Assembly: GCA_033063855.1 (NCBI GenBank)
Contig: CP093830.1
Location: 20,708,854 to 20,772,853 of the forward strand
Direction of reading: 5' to 3'
DNA length: 64,000 nucleotides
Source: Smittia aterrima
Taxonomy: Eukaryota > Arthropoda > Insecta > Diptera > Chironomidae
Positions 1-10,660 of the stretch are shown piece after piece; position 1 is the first letter of the stretch; each line of letters starts with the position of its first letter. The notes below the pieces were generated by a model, which did not search any database, was not told where the DNA came from, and saw nothing but the letters and a program-made list of their open reading frames with translations. The translations under genes and the position numbers were made by a program.

Positions 1-948
1 AGAACATGTACTGGCAAGTAATTCCCTGACAAGCATTTCAAGTTCGATGATTTTTTCGTTGTTCTCTTTGTTCTCCTCTTCAAGCTTTTCGTTTCGTTCA
101 TTTGCCTCTTCAATAGATTTCGCTAAGTTCTCTATTTCCAATAATAAATCAGAATTTTTGTTGTTGCTAAGGAGAAGTTCATCATTGATCACTCTGTTCT
201 CCAATTCAAGTTCAGCATTTCGTTCATTTGCCTTTTCATTTTCGTTTTTGCAGAGGAGAAGTTGATCGTTGCATTCATCAACTTCAATTAGTGGACAGAG
301 AATCGGAAGTTGCTCGTTTATTTGTTTGATCGTTTCCAAAGAACCTGCATATTTGTTAACACAAACATTTCCACTAAAGTAGGCAGTTTGCAATTGACTC
401 AGTCCGCCCAATAAATTATGGCCGACGTGCTCGATTTTGTTACTGTTGAAGTCAATATAGTTAAGGTTTAAGTTGTGCTGGAATAAGTTTCTGTCAAGAG
501 AAACTAAATTTCCGTACTCCACTCCAAACATTAAAAGCTGCGGAAAAGGCTTCAAATCTTCGGACGTAATCGTGTCTAGGTTTGAATGGTGATAATAAAT
601 CCCTTTTAGGTTCGGAAAGAACTTTTCGATTTCTTTCGGAACGAAAGTTAAGTCTTGACCGAAAATGTACAAGAACTCGACGTGGTTATTGCTCTTTGCT
701 GCTAAATGACTTCCACGCACATCCTCAAGAAATACTCCACTTTCTGAGGCACGAACAGTGGAGTGGCACGTGTAAACAGTTCCGATGATTATCCAATTAG
801 TATCAGAATTGAAGTTGCAATCGAAAATGACTCCTTGTGAGATTTCAATCGCAATACTTAATATCAAGACGATGACAGAGATTGAGAGCCTGTCGAGGAA
901 AAAATGAGTTAAGTTGAATTAAGTAATTTAACTTTCATCGACTTACAT
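1..948 (-). CDS. Secreted leucine-rich-repeat/coiled-coil protein, copy 1 (3' end just cut off by window edge)
   Basis: Exon 1 contributes only the two bases AT of the start codon (948-947). After a 57-nt intron (946-890, GTAAGT...CAG), exon 2 runs from 889 off the window at base 1. The 297 visible codons begin MLSISVIVLILSIAIEIS, a clear signal peptide. Next come a cysteine pair (CNF...VYTC), about four to five degenerate leucine-rich repeats, a C-terminal cap with cysteines (NVCVN ... LPILCPL) and a long Glu/Asn/Leu-rich coiled coil ending LLASTCS. The neighbouring copy ends one residue later, so only about an Arg and the stop are missing. It is presumably a secreted protein that oligomerises through the coil. 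Signal peptide + LRR + coiled coil is also the layout of mosquito LRIM/APL1 immune factors, but this protein is short and orthology is not shown. The coil is 14 codons longer than in copy 2. Family and architecture are confident; function is not known. Confidence 0.85.
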
Positions 949-973
949 GTTTGCAGAAAGACTGACTTTAACA

Positions 974-1010
974 GAATGAACTTCAAACGGAAACTTATCG
1001 CATATTTATA
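974..1010 (-). promoter_or_regulatory. TATA box and initiator of LRR copy 1
   Basis: Read on the minus strand, TATAAATA occupies 1010-1003 and a TCATTC initiator-like element lies at 979-974, with its A about 33 bases after the first T of the TATA box. The split start codon at 948-947 follows about 30 bases later. The same arrangement precedes the other two LRR genes. Confidence 0.55.
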
Positions 1011-1098
1011 TCCTCAAATTTTTGATAAGCTTTATCGAATTAGTAATTTGAAATTACCAAGAAATTGCAGATTACAGGGCATTTATTGAAGCACTTGT

Positions 1099-1229
1099 TT
1101 ATTGAATTCTACGTATTAAATGAATCTTGATTGAAAAGCTCATAAAAAGTCGATAAACGCTAAAGATAATTTCGATAACGCTGAGAATCGAAGCTCCAAG
1201 AAAAAGGCCAACAATTCCTCCAATTTGAA
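1099..1229 (-). pseudogene. Orphan copy of the last exon of the pickpocket channel gene
   Basis: This 131-base stretch matches the terminal exon of the DEG/ENaC gene at 2389-2519 almost base for base, at an offset of 1290. It keeps the acceptor (TTGTCGCAG), the reading frame through the second transmembrane helix (VQIGGIVGLFLGASILSV...) and the stop codon; within the protein only two substitutions near the end were noticed (SF for SY, IH for IQ). No upstream channel exons accompany it, because the next sequence on that side is LRR copy 2. It is therefore a by-product of the local tandem duplication. Since the acceptor and frame are intact it could in principle serve as a remote alternative last exon, but that would require splicing across LRR copy 2. 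Confidence 0.85.
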
Positions 1230-1326
1230 CTGCGACAACAAAGGTAAAAATAATAACTAAAAAAAGAATTGTAGTAAAAGAATTTAATAAAAAAAAAATT
1301 TAAAGCGAAAATCTTATTTAAAATTT

Positions 1327-2238
1327 TTAACGTGAACAAGTACTGGCAAGTAATTCTCTGATCACCATCTCAAGCTCTTCGATTTTTTCATTTGCCTTTC
1401 CATTTGATTTGGTTAATTTTTCATTTTCCAATAATAAATCAGAATTTTCGTTGTTGCTAAGGAGAAGTTGATCCTGGATCACTTTGTTCTCCAATTCAAG
1501 TTCAGCATTTCGTTCATTTGCCTTCTCATTTTCATTGATGCAGAGGAGAAGTTGATCGTTGCATTCATCAACTTCAATTGGTGGACAGAGAATTGGAAGT
1601 TGTTGGTTTAATTGTTTGATTTCTTCCAATGAAAATGCATTCCGGTTAACACAAATATTATTTTCAAAGTAAGCAACTTGCAACTGGCTCTGTCCACTCA
1701 ACAGATTGTGGCCGACATGCTCGATTTTGTTGCTGCTGAATCTAACCCTTTGAAGGTTTAAGTTGTGCTGAAATAAGTTGCCGTCGAGTGAAACTAAATC
1801 CCCTTGGTACACGGCAAACACTAAAAGCTGCGGGAATTGCTTCAAGTCTTCGGACGTAATCGTGGCTATGTTAGAATTTTGATAATAAATTCCTTTTAGG
1901 TTTGGAAAGAACTTTTCGATTTCTTTCGGAATGAAAGTTAAGTCTTGTTTGTTAATATTCAAATACTCGACGTGGTTATTGCTCTCTCCTTCTAAATGTT
2001 TTCCTGTAACATCCTCCAGAATTACTCCACTTTCTGAGGTAAAAACAGTGGCATCGCATGTGTAAACTGATCCGACGTTGACCCAGATATGATCAAAATT
2101 GAAGTTGCAATCGAAAATCACTCCATGTGAGATTTCGATTGAAATGCTCAATATCAAGACGAGGAAAAAGATTGATCGCCTGTCGAGGAAAAAATGAATT
2201 AAGTTGAATTAAGTAATTTCAATTTCATCGACTTACAT
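1327..2238 (-). CDS. Secreted leucine-rich-repeat/coiled-coil protein, copy 2 (complete)
   Basis: Exon 1 gives AT (2238-2237); intron 2236-2180 (57 nt, GTAAGT...GACAG); exon 2 is 2179-1327 and supplies the G of the ATG. The predicted protein is 284 residues: signal peptide (MRSIFFLVLILSISIEIS), N-terminal cysteine pair (CNFNF...VYTC), LRRs with FPNLKGIYY, FPQLLVF, LNLQRVRF and LQVAYF cores, a cap region (NNICVN...LPILCPP, ECNDQLLLC), then a coiled coil rich in E, N and L ending TCSR. A start further in would delete the signal peptide, and the same split start occurs in both paralogs, so it is preferred. The gene lies 150 bases beyond the stop of the channel gene on the same strand but has its own TATA box. 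An extracellular or haemolymph role is inferred from the signal peptide; the ligand is unknown. Confidence 0.88.
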
Positions 2239-2263
2239 GTTTGCAGAAAGACTGACTTTAACA

Positions 2264-2300
2264 GAATGAACTTTAAACGGAAACTTATCGAATATTTATA
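2264..2300 (-). promoter_or_regulatory. TATA box and initiator of LRR copy 2
   Basis: On the minus strand TATAAATA is at 2300-2293 and TCATTC at 2269-2264, the same spacing as in LRR copy 1. The promoter sits between the channel gene's stop codon (2389) and the split ATG (2238). Confidence 0.55.
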
Positions 2301-2388
2301 TCCTCAAATTTTTGATAAGCTTTATCGAATTAGTAATTTGAAATTACCAAGAAATTGCAGATTACAGGGCACTTATTGAAGCACTTGT

Positions 2389-3850
2389 TTATTGAATTCT
2401 ACGTATTAATTGAATCTTGATTGAATAGCTCATGAAAAGTCGATAAACGCTAAAAATAATTTCGATAACGCTGAGAATCGAAGCTCCAAGAAAAAGGCCA
2501 ACAATTCCTCCAATTTGAACTGTGAGAACAAAGAAAAATTCATCATCAAATTCATTATCTATCGTTTGTTTAATTACCGAGCATATCAAGCTTTGTGACG
2601 ACCACACGACGAATGTACCGCACAGTTGGTGTATTGAGAATATCAACGATAACAACACTTTCTTTATTTTCGCCCTCAATTTTCGTATTAACTTGACCAA
2701 CTAAACCAATCTCCATAGCCAAGCAAGTCGGCATTGTACATGGATCGTCTCGTTTATCTCCCATTTTCACATATTTCGCAAAAGCTTCCTCAATGCATTT
2801 GAACTGTCGAATGTTACAAAAACTTTTTCCATCTGGCAAATACTTTGAACCGTCTCCAATTGGCAAAGTACAACTGCAGTTAGTCAGCTCTCGGAAAATC
2901 CTTTCATTAGCACGACAATTCGAGAGACTGTAAGGAGGCTGATACATCTTGTTATCGGTGATTATCTCATCGGGAAAGCGACATTGCTTGTTCTCTGATG
3001 ATTCGTTCTTGACGCCTTCTTGATTAAAAATCTCGACCATACGAAAAGCCATGTAAGTGTGTGAGCCAGTTTTTCTCAAAGTGTAACCTTCAGAGACGGC
3101 ATCGGGAAACTCCTCAGGTGAATGAACGAACATCTTGTAGGTCATCAAATCGTTGTCGATGTAATGAATCTCCAGACTTCGTTCGACATCTTCTAGATTC
3201 ATAAACTTCAACGGAAGTTGATCAAAGTTCTCGAAAGTTTTTCCATTCAAGTACAAACTGTTGGCGATGAAGCAATCGCCGATTTCTGTCTGCTGCGGTT
3301 TGAAGATCTCGTCACATTTAATTTCACGACCTAAGAACTTGACGGAGACCATGAACTCTTTGCAACTCTTTGGAAACAATTCTCTTTTAATTGTCTCAAA
3401 GTCAATTCCACACGTTTCGTTGAGATCTATGCATCGGTCAAACTCAATTCCATCGAGCGGTCTATGAAAAGTCATGAACAGCAAGTTCTGAACGTTTCGA
3501 TAATGTTGGATCGGTCGAGATGGCATCGAGATATTCAGTTCAATCCAAGATCTCTTCATGTATTCACCAATTTTGACAGTGGAACGTCCTTTCACTAAAC
3601 AAAATGAAATCGCCGGGAAAGTGTTGTTCCAATCGCGGTAGCTTACATCCAAGTTAATCGACGTCGCTTTCGACTTGAATTCGTTAAGACTTGAAGACAA
3701 AATCATCCCCATCAGCATGATTGATAGGAAGATGAAGAAACTCCAGAAGATTCGTCGAAAAAGTTTCCTCCAAAGTGTTTCGTCACCGCCAGAAAGATAC
3801 TTGAAGCCATGCAGCGAAGTGTTCAAAAAGAAATCATTGAGCTTCTCCAT
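2389..3850 (-). CDS. Pickpocket-type DEG/ENaC sodium channel subunit
   Basis: Two exons, 3850-2578 and 2519-2389, joined across a 58-nt intron (GTAATT...CACAG), give 467 residues, a normal size for insect pickpocket channels. The protein has the cytoplasmic HG gating motif (LHGFKYL), transmembrane helix 1 (residues about 34-52), the post-TM1 FPAISFC motif and a cysteine-rich extracellular domain (CRFPDE, SNCRANERIF, NCSCTLP, FCNIRQFKC, CTMPTC). The second helix carries the family signature GLFLGASILSVIEIIF with the G-A-S selectivity-filter tripeptide. Such channels are amiloride-class cation channels of sensory neurons and epithelia, working as trimers in the plasma membrane; the exact modality cannot be told from sequence. 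The ATG at 3850 gives a typical short cytoplasmic N terminus. No frame damage is visible. Its last exon has been copied downstream (1099-1229). Confidence 0.93.
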
Positions 3851-3995
3851 GATAAACGAGCGTGCGGGCGTTGGAGAAGTTGAAAGACGACTGAATCATG
3901 AATATTTAATGAGCACGCAAGACGGTGAATAACACAAATCGCTCGGGCAATCAAAGTACAAACACGGAAATCAAATTACTTAATGCAGCAAAGTT

Positions 3996-4249
3996 ATGGA
4001 CGAACACGAAATTGAAAGTCTTCGTTTAGCTTGCAAATCAAGATCAAAAGGTGAATCTTTAATTCAGTGATTTCACACGACTTTCGAACACGCGTGGCAA
4101 ACTTCCGCTTTAAATGTTCAATCAGTGACCGTTTAGCTGAAGCTTTCAAACTTCTCAAAGAAAAAATTGAATCGTTTAAGCTTGATGATGATGATTTCAC
4201 GAAAAAGCCGAGAGCGACGGAAAAAAATTCTCAGAAAAGCTTTCATTGA
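3996..4249 (+). CDS. Possible small two-exon gene divergent from the channel gene
   Basis: ATG at 3996 opens MDEHEIESLRLACKSRSK. Using a GTGAAT donor after 4050 and a TTTAG acceptor ending at 4136, it joins to AEAFKLLKEKIESFKLDD and ends at a stop at 4249, giving 55 residues, charged and helix-like. The 86-nt intron fits the size seen elsewhere in the window, and the position, divergent from the channel start 146 bases away, is reasonable for a gene. There is no recognised family, no conserved neighbour copy, and so short a frame can occur by chance. Confidence 0.2.
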
Positions 4250-5430
4250 CTTTTCTTCGCCAACGGCGGTTTTTCCCCAGCGCTCATCGATGCTTTGTAA
4301 TTTTTTCAACTTTTTTTCCCGGACTCGTTTGAGAATTTTTATTTTAACTGCGGAAAAGCATTTTCCCCTAAGCTCTTCGAGCGCGTGAAGTTTTTGATAA
4401 TTTGCGATCTCCGAGAGGAAAAAAAGGGAAAAAGTTTCGACGCACAAATTATCGTTTCGGATCATGTTCGTGTTTCATTTGTTTCCGTCGAAGCTTTCGC
4501 AAAAGAGTTTTTTCCGGGTCGTGTCAGTGCGAGAATGAAGAAAAATGTGTCATGCCAAATTCCATTCCTAATTCAACTGCGGAACAACTGTGGGAGACAA
4601 AAATGTTCCGACTCACGCTCGTTGCTAGAGCGCGAGGGCGAGGGTTGAGAAAATGTCGATTGTTCGGTTACGAATAAATAATTTTCTTCCTCTTCTCGAC
4701 CCGAGCGCTCGGAAGTGAGAATGAAGCGAAGACGATTCACATACAACAACATCTTGTCAGCCCTAGAATGAGTCGTTGGAGCTCCTCCGCCAACTGCCTC
4801 CTTATTTATTGTTAACTGAATCGGACGTGTTTTGAATGTTTACTCGTTTGTTTGTTGCTGCTTCAAAGCCATTTTTCTAACACATTATTTCGTCTTTCGA
4901 GGTTGCATCGAACAATAAGAAACTCTTAATGTTCCTGGCTCCAACTCAACTCGTGTTTATCATTGTTTCAGCTTCAATGCATGATTTAATGGCAATTCGA
5001 TATTGCAATTTGGATTTCGGTAAATCGTAAAAGGAAAAGGATCAAATTTAATTTATGAGAAGCTTCGACGATAGCATTCAATCTAGAAACACTTTTAATT
5101 CAAGAGAATTCTTCCTCATGTTCATTAAAACCAACAAGATGAGAGTTGCTTTAATAACTCTACAAGTGCACATTGAAGACTTTGCAAACTCTCATAGAAA
5201 ACTTCTATGAATGCAATAAAGTTCATTTTTATGACTGTAACGAAAAAGCCCTAGTTGCTGTCGCTCTTGTTTAGCAGTCGAAAAGTTTCCTTTCATAACG
5301 AAACTAATTGCGAAAACTATCGTAAAGTGTCTTAGTTTAACGACACCGACTTGTGAATCAGCATCTCTCCCTCCACTGGATTGTCACATAAAATAAATTT
5401 CTCGACACACAGCGACAACTTTCCGATGCT
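4250..5430. other. Intergenic, no gene recognised
   Basis: AT-rich unique sequence between the channel gene and the receptor array. Only short overlapping reading frames of low-complexity Ser/Phe/Lys composition occur on both strands. No splice-compatible exons, RNA gene or repeat shared with the rest of the window was recognised. Confidence 0.5.
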
Positions 5431-5439
5431 CTACGAATT

Positions 5440-5760
5440 CTGATGAAACATTAGAAGGAACTGCGACGTTTACATTCCCAATGAGACTGCGAACAACAGT
5501 CGAGACGGGAATGGAAATTGCGAACATATGCGTTGGATAGATTCAAATGCAAAACGGGAACTTTATTAGATTAGATGCTAATGAGCGTTGATCCTCGATA
5601 GCGATGAAGATCTGAAGCTTAACTAACTGATGAAGCTTTTTTGTGGAAAGCTTTCCTTTATGTCACCTCAGCTCTCTCTCTTTCTAGGAAACACGAAGAA
5701 GAACTTTACTTTTCATTTGAAGTTAGCGCATAACTGTTTGTTACATTCTTTTAAAAATCC
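5440..5760. repeat. Odorant-receptor spacer repeat, leftmost copy
   Basis: The block containing GAACATATGCGTTGGA, GAGCGTTGATCCTCGAT and TGTCACCTCAGCTCTCTC recurs at about 7845-8170 and 10365-10660. In the other two places it sits upstream of an odorant receptor. Here no receptor lies to its left, so this copy marks the left edge of the amplified array, or what is left of a lost unit. There is no open frame common to the three copies. Confidence 0.75.
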
Positions 5761-6108
5761 ACAATGTTCAATCACAACATTTTTCTTTGGTGCTTTATTT
5801 CAAAACAGCAATGTGAATTCACAGATGATGAATCATCTTTAAATATTGCAAATGAATATAATAAAGATTCTGCTAGCTTATATTTCAATACAATAGACAA
5901 TAAGAATACCGACCAGAGGCGACCTGGTAGATTGAAAATCTTAACACAAGACTCTTTACTAAAGACAGATTTTTCGATAACAGTGAATAATATTTTTAAC
6001 AAATTTTCAACGCTTATCCTTTTATGTATCACAAGCAACATTTAACACTTTTAAATATTTGAAGCAAGAACACCAAAGTAAAATCAGTGAATAAACTTAG
6101 CCAATCAA

Positions 6109-7476
6109 TTAAACCGATTTGATGAACATCAAGAGTGAGTACGCAAGTTGCAAGATCTGTGAAAGAAAATTTAATTGTCAACAATTTAAAGAGAAATATT
6201 TAAGCACGAACCGATTGGAAAGTTTCCATGTTGACTTCCTTGAAAACTCCATTGAATGGTTTCATGTTCTGAGCCATCACCAAAATCAGTTGAAGACTTT
6301 TTCTGTCGCTTACTGAGAGCTCATACCATTTCACTTCGTAAATCGCAGTTGTGAAATCTTCAATTCGTTCCACGACTCGATTTCCAAGCCAAGAAAGGGC
6401 GAAAAGTTGAGGAAATTGGACAATGATCATTGCGAACGATAAGATTTTTTCCGAACCAACCAAAATAGTGTAGAGGTTCATGCAGAGAATCAAAGAAATG
6501 ATCGAGAATTCAACGAAGAAAACGAACTGCAAAAGTCTTTGAGCATCTTTCATCCAGCGAAGTGTGACGTAACTTCTTTCAACAACGAGTTTGATCTTTT
6601 CCTTTTGATTCTCTTTCTCCTCGTCGATTTTAGTTAAGAGATGAATTGTTTGTTCGATCTCCCAGCACGAATGATTCATAATTATGAAAAAGATAGGAAA
6701 TACCGCGGAAATGGTTGTTACACCAATAAATATTGTAATCGCTTGTTGAACGTAATTAACTGGCCACTCGATAAAGCTTCCTGCGACTGGCCAGAATGTC
6801 ATTCGAAAGTTCATCGGTAAATTATGTTCATTGACTTGGAAAAAGAACACGCTCAGAGTCGCAACAGTTGCTGTTCCAAAAGCTGAGATGATGAGAAGAG
6901 ATGAAGCTTTGAATTCTTGTCTGCAATGTTTGATTGTTATTTGCATGTCGCCTTGAAGTCTTTGCGATCCTCTAAAAAAAATAAAACGTGAAAATAAAAA
7001 TTAAAAATTGTAATCGACAAACAACTTTTCGTCAATCATTCGATGAACCAACTCAGCAAACTCTTTGTGGAACAATCCGATGTAGCTCATATTAATAACA
7101 AATCTAAAGGCAGAAACTAAATACAAGATTTTTATTTTTCCGATTTCACTTGAGTTTATTAGAAACTTACGAATTACTGCCACGTTCTCGGTCTTTGTCG
7201 AAAGATTTAGATTTTCCCACTCGCTAAGAGTGTAACAGATCGCTACAAAACCGTTGTAAGTTAAGGTGAGAGTCGCAAACCAGAACCTGCGAAATAAACT
7301 TAACTCTTTTTGGAAATTAATTATTTGAGAAATATTTACCATTTTTGAAGTTTTCTTTTTCCATTCTGAATCTGCACTGGAGCCAAGAAAGCAATGCAAA
7401 GCAACAGAAATCTCTGCATCAACTTTGGATAAACTTCTGGGTTCTCCAATTTTTTGAAATATTTTGCAAGTTGCAT
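6109..7476 (-). CDS. Odorant receptor A (7tm_6 family)
   Basis: Five exons: 7476-7340, 7286-7171, 7116-7026, 6971-6212 and 6156-6109, with introns of 51-55 nt (GT...AG), total 383 codons. The exons keep phase exactly (137, 116, 91, 760, 48 bases). The product starts MQLAKYFKKLENPEVYPKLM, has about seven hydrophobic segments and ends with the insect odorant receptor C-terminal pattern: W-Y-E-L-S-V-S-D-R-K-S-L-Q, AQNMKPFNGVF, NMETFQS joined to ILQLAYSLLMFIKSV. Family members are ligand-gated cation channels in olfactory neuron dendrites, with reversed topology, partnered with the Orco co-receptor; the odorant is unknown. It is very close to receptor B, with stop codons 2609 bases apart and shared 3' flank, implying a recent tandem duplication. 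Confidence 0.93.
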
Positions 7477-7844
7477 CTTCACTCACTCGATGTTAGCACA
7501 GAACTGAATGGATGAACTATTTTTTAAAATCACAATATTCAACCATCACAACATCGTTAATAAATAATTATGAGATTTAAGTCAGCTTTATCGATACGTA
7601 GTCAGTCCACTGCAGTTTAGAATTGATTTCATATGATATGCGAACGTCATCAAATAAATAAATTAACATTTTTCGTTTGTGCTTTCTTTCAACACAACAA
7701 TCCCCAACTTACACATCAATGGGAATTCGCAGATGTTGAGTTACCATCGAAGATTCCAAGAAATTATAATATATTCAACTATGAGACGCGGTAAGTCCAA
7801 TGCAAGTTTATTTTTCAGTGCCATAGACAATCAATAAAAATGTC
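7477..7844. repeat. Upstream flank of receptor A, duplicated upstream of receptor B
   Basis: The sequence beyond the start codon, including TTAGCACAGAACTGA, CGATACGTAG, CACATCAATGGGAATT and TTCCAAGAAATTATAATATA, recurs at about 10086-10364 beyond receptor B. It presumably holds the promoter of each receptor, although no unambiguous TATA box was identified. No coding frame is shared between the copies. Confidence 0.6.
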
Positions 7845-8170
7845 ATGGCTCGACACACAGCGAAAAGTAACAACGACATTTACATTCCCATTGAGACTGC
7901 GAACAACATTCGAGAATGAAAATTGCGAGCATATGCGTTGGACTGATTCAAATGCAAAGCGACAACTTTTACTAAAGAATCTATTAGATGCTAATGAGCG
8001 TTGATCCTCGATCGCGATGAAGATCCGAAGCTTAACAGACGAAGCTTTTTTTTGGAAAGCTTTCCTTAATGTCACCTCAGCTCTCTCTCTTTGGAGAGAA
8101 AAGAAAACACGAAGAAGAATTTTTAATTTCATTCGAAGTTAGCGCATAACTGTTTGTTACATTCTTTTGA
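7845..8170. repeat. Odorant-receptor spacer repeat, middle copy
   Basis: Second copy of the block described at 5440, between the upstream flank of receptor A and the downstream flank of receptor B. Matching landmarks are GCATATGCGTTGGA, GAGCGTTGATCCTCGATCGC and TGTCACCTCAGCTCTCTC. Confidence 0.75.
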
Positions 8171-8392
8171 AAATTGATGTAAATATTTAATTGTGAGATT
8201 CAAATCAGATTAATCGACACGTAGCTAAAGTCCACTGAAGTTAGAATTAATTTCATATTTGATACGCGAAAGCCAGCAAATAAATAAACTAACATTTTTC
8301 TTTGGTGTTTTATTTCAATACAGCAATGTGAGTTCACAGATGTTGAATTATCTTAAAAGATTTCAAGTGAATATTCTGCTAGGCACAGGTAA

Positions 8393-8506
8393 AAGGCTCT
8401 TTTCGAAAGTTTTTTTGTCGAACAAACTAAACTTATCGAACTACCCGACATCGTGCTATAGTTTCCACACGGCCATAATAAAGTTTTTTCTTTCGAAAAA
8501 AGCCTT
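8393..8506. mobile_element. Candidate miniature inverted-repeat element (about 114 bp)
   Basis: AAGGCTCTTTTCGAAAG at 8393-8409 is the inverted complement of CTTTCGAAAAAAGCCTT at 8490-8506, matching at 16 of 17 positions. The element lies in the 3' flank of receptor B. The corresponding flank of receptor A (about 5870-5940) carries different, shorter sequence. It has no coding capacity. A target-site duplication was not clearly seen, so it could be a simple hairpin instead. Confidence 0.45.
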
Positions 8507-8717
8507 AGAAAATGTTATGGCAATTTTATAAACATTTAAATTGAAAATCTTAACACAAGACTCTTTACTAAAGACAGATTTTTCGAAAACAGTGAATAAT
8601 ATTTTTAACAAATTTTCAACGCTTATCCTTTTATGTATCACAAGCAACATTTAACACTTTTAAATATTTGAAGCAAGAACACCAAAGTCAAATTAGTGAA
8701 TAAACTTAACAAATCAT

Positions 8718-10085
8718 TTAAACCGATTTGATGAACATCAAGAATGAGTACGAAAGTTGCAAGATCTGTGAAAGAAAATTAAGTTGTCAACAAGTTAAAG
8801 AGAAATATTTAAGCACGAACCGATTGGAAAGTTTCCATGTTAACTTCCTTGAAAACTCCATTGAATGGCTTCATGTTCTGAGCCATCACCAAAATCAGTT
8901 GAAGACTTTTTCTGTCGCTTACTGAGAGCTCATACCATTTCACTTCGTAAATAGCAGTTGCGAAATCTTCAATTTGTTTCACGACTCGATTTCCAAGCCA
9001 CGAAATGGCGAATAGTTGAGGAAACTGGACCAAAAACATTGCGAGCGATAAGATGTTTCCTGGACCCACCAAAATTGTGTAGAGGTTCATGCAGAGAATT
9101 AACGAAATGATCGAGAATTCTACGAAGAAAACGAACTGCAGAAGTTGTTGAGCATCTTTCATCCAGCGAAGTGTGACGTAGCTTCTTTCAACAACGATTT
9201 TGATCTTTTCCTTTTGATTCTCTTTCTCTTCGTCAATTTTAGTTAAGAGATGAGTTGTTTGTTCGATCTCCCAGCATGAATGATTCATAATTATGAAAAA
9301 GATAGGAAATATCGCAGAAATGGTTGTTACACCAATAAATATTGTAATCGCTTGTTGAACGTAATTAACTGGCCACTCGATTAAGCTTCCTGCGACTGGC
9401 CAGAATGTGATTCGAAAGTTCATTGGTAAATTATTTTCATTGATTTGGAATAAGAAAACGCTCAGATTCACAACAGTGGCTGTTCCAAAAGCTGAGATGA
9501 TAAGAACAGATGACGCTTTGAATTCTTGTCTGCAATGTTTGATTGTTATTTGCATGTCGCCTTGAAGCCTTTGCGATTCTCTGAGGAATAAAAAAATGAA
9601 AATAAAATGGAAAAATAAAAATGACAAACAACTTCTCGTCAATCATTCGATGAATCAACTCAGCAAACTTTTTGTGAAACAATCCGATGTAGATCATATT
9701 AATGACAAACCTGAAGACACCAACTAAATTACAAGATTTTTAATTTTTGATGTCACTTGAGTTGATTAGAAACTTACGAATTACTGCCACGTTCTCGGTC
9801 TTATTTGATAGATTTAGATTTTCCCACTCGCGAAGAGTGTAACAGATCGCAACAAAATCAATGAAAGTTAAGGTGAGAGTCACAAACCAGAAACTGCTAA
9901 ATAAACTTAACTCTTTTTAGAAATTAATTAAATTTAAGAAATATTTACCATTTCTGAATTCTTCGTTTTCCATTCTGAATCTGAAATGGAGCCAAGAAAG
10001 CAATGCAAAGCAACAGAAATCTCTGCATCAACTTTGGATAAACTTCTGGGTTCTCCAATTTTCTGAAATATTTTGCAAGTTGCAT
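8718..10085 (-). CDS. Odorant receptor B (7tm_6 family)
   Basis: Five exons, 10085-9949, 9893-9778, 9723-9633, 9580-8821 and 8765-8718, with the same lengths and phases as receptor A and 383 codons. Exon 1 reads MQLAKYFRKLENPEVYPKLM. Exon 2 begins with Cys-Phe-Trp-Phe where A has Trp-Phe-Trp-Phe. The fourth exon (DMQITIKHCRQEFKASSVLI ... AQNMKPFNGVF) is the closest of the array to receptor A. The last exon is ILQLSYSFLMFIKSV. All splice sites are canonical and no internal stop is present, so the gene looks functional. It is inferred to be an olfactory neuron receptor channel with unknown ligand. Confidence 0.92.
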
Positions 10086-10364
10086 CTTCACTCACTCGAT
10101 GTTAGCACAGAACTGATTGTTCCATTCGTTTAAAAATGACAATATTCAATAATCGCAACAATAATCGATACGTAGCTAGTCCACTGCAGTTTAGAATGTG
10201 ATTTATTTCAACGCAACAATCACCAACTTACACATCAATGGGAATTTGCACATGTTGAGTTTCCATCAAAGATTCCAAGAAATTATAATATATTCAACTA
10301 TGACACGCGGTAAGCCCATTGCTAGGTAATTTTTCAATGCAATGGACAATCAATAAAAATGTCA

Positions 10365-10660
10365 TGGCATGACAAACAGCGACAAACATTAGAAGGAACT
10401 ATGACGTTTTACATTCGCAATGAGACTGCGAACAACAGTCGAGACGGGAATGGAAATTGCGAACATATGCGTTGGATAGATTCAAATGCAAAGCGGGAAC
10501 TTTACTTGAAGAATCTATTAGATTAGATGCTAATGAGCGTTGATCCTCGATAGCGATGAAGATCCGAAGCTTAACAGACGAAGCTTTTTGTGTGGAAAGC
10601 TTTCCTTTATGTCACCTCAGCTCTCTCTTCTTTCTAGGAAACACGAAGAAGAACTTTTTA
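10365..10660. repeat. Odorant-receptor spacer repeat, right copy
   Basis: Third copy of the 5440 block (GAACATATGCGTTGGATAG, GAGCGTTGATCCTCGATAGC, TGTCACCTCAGCTCTCTC). Similarity stops near 10660 and unique sequence follows, so this is where the A/B type of unit ends. Confidence 0.75.

Larger units (their letters stand above)
1..2540. repeat. Tandem duplication of about 1.3 kb: LRR gene plus pickpocket 3' exon
   Basis: Bases 1 to about 1243 and about 1332 to 2533 are two head-to-tail copies. The offset is 1332 at the coil end and 1290 from the LRR body onward; the 42-base change is the 14-codon coil length difference. Promoter, intron 1, LRR coding region, spacer (for example CCAAGAAATTGCAG) and the last channel exon are all duplicated. 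The junction is the A/T-rich stretch 1244-1326, which holds the short 3' end of LRR copy 2. Confidence 0.85.

Noticed and set aside
2389..2700. Separate 103-codon minus-strand gene overlapping the channel
   Set aside because: Its C-terminal part is the true last channel exon; the N-terminal part is intron and out-of-frame channel sequence.
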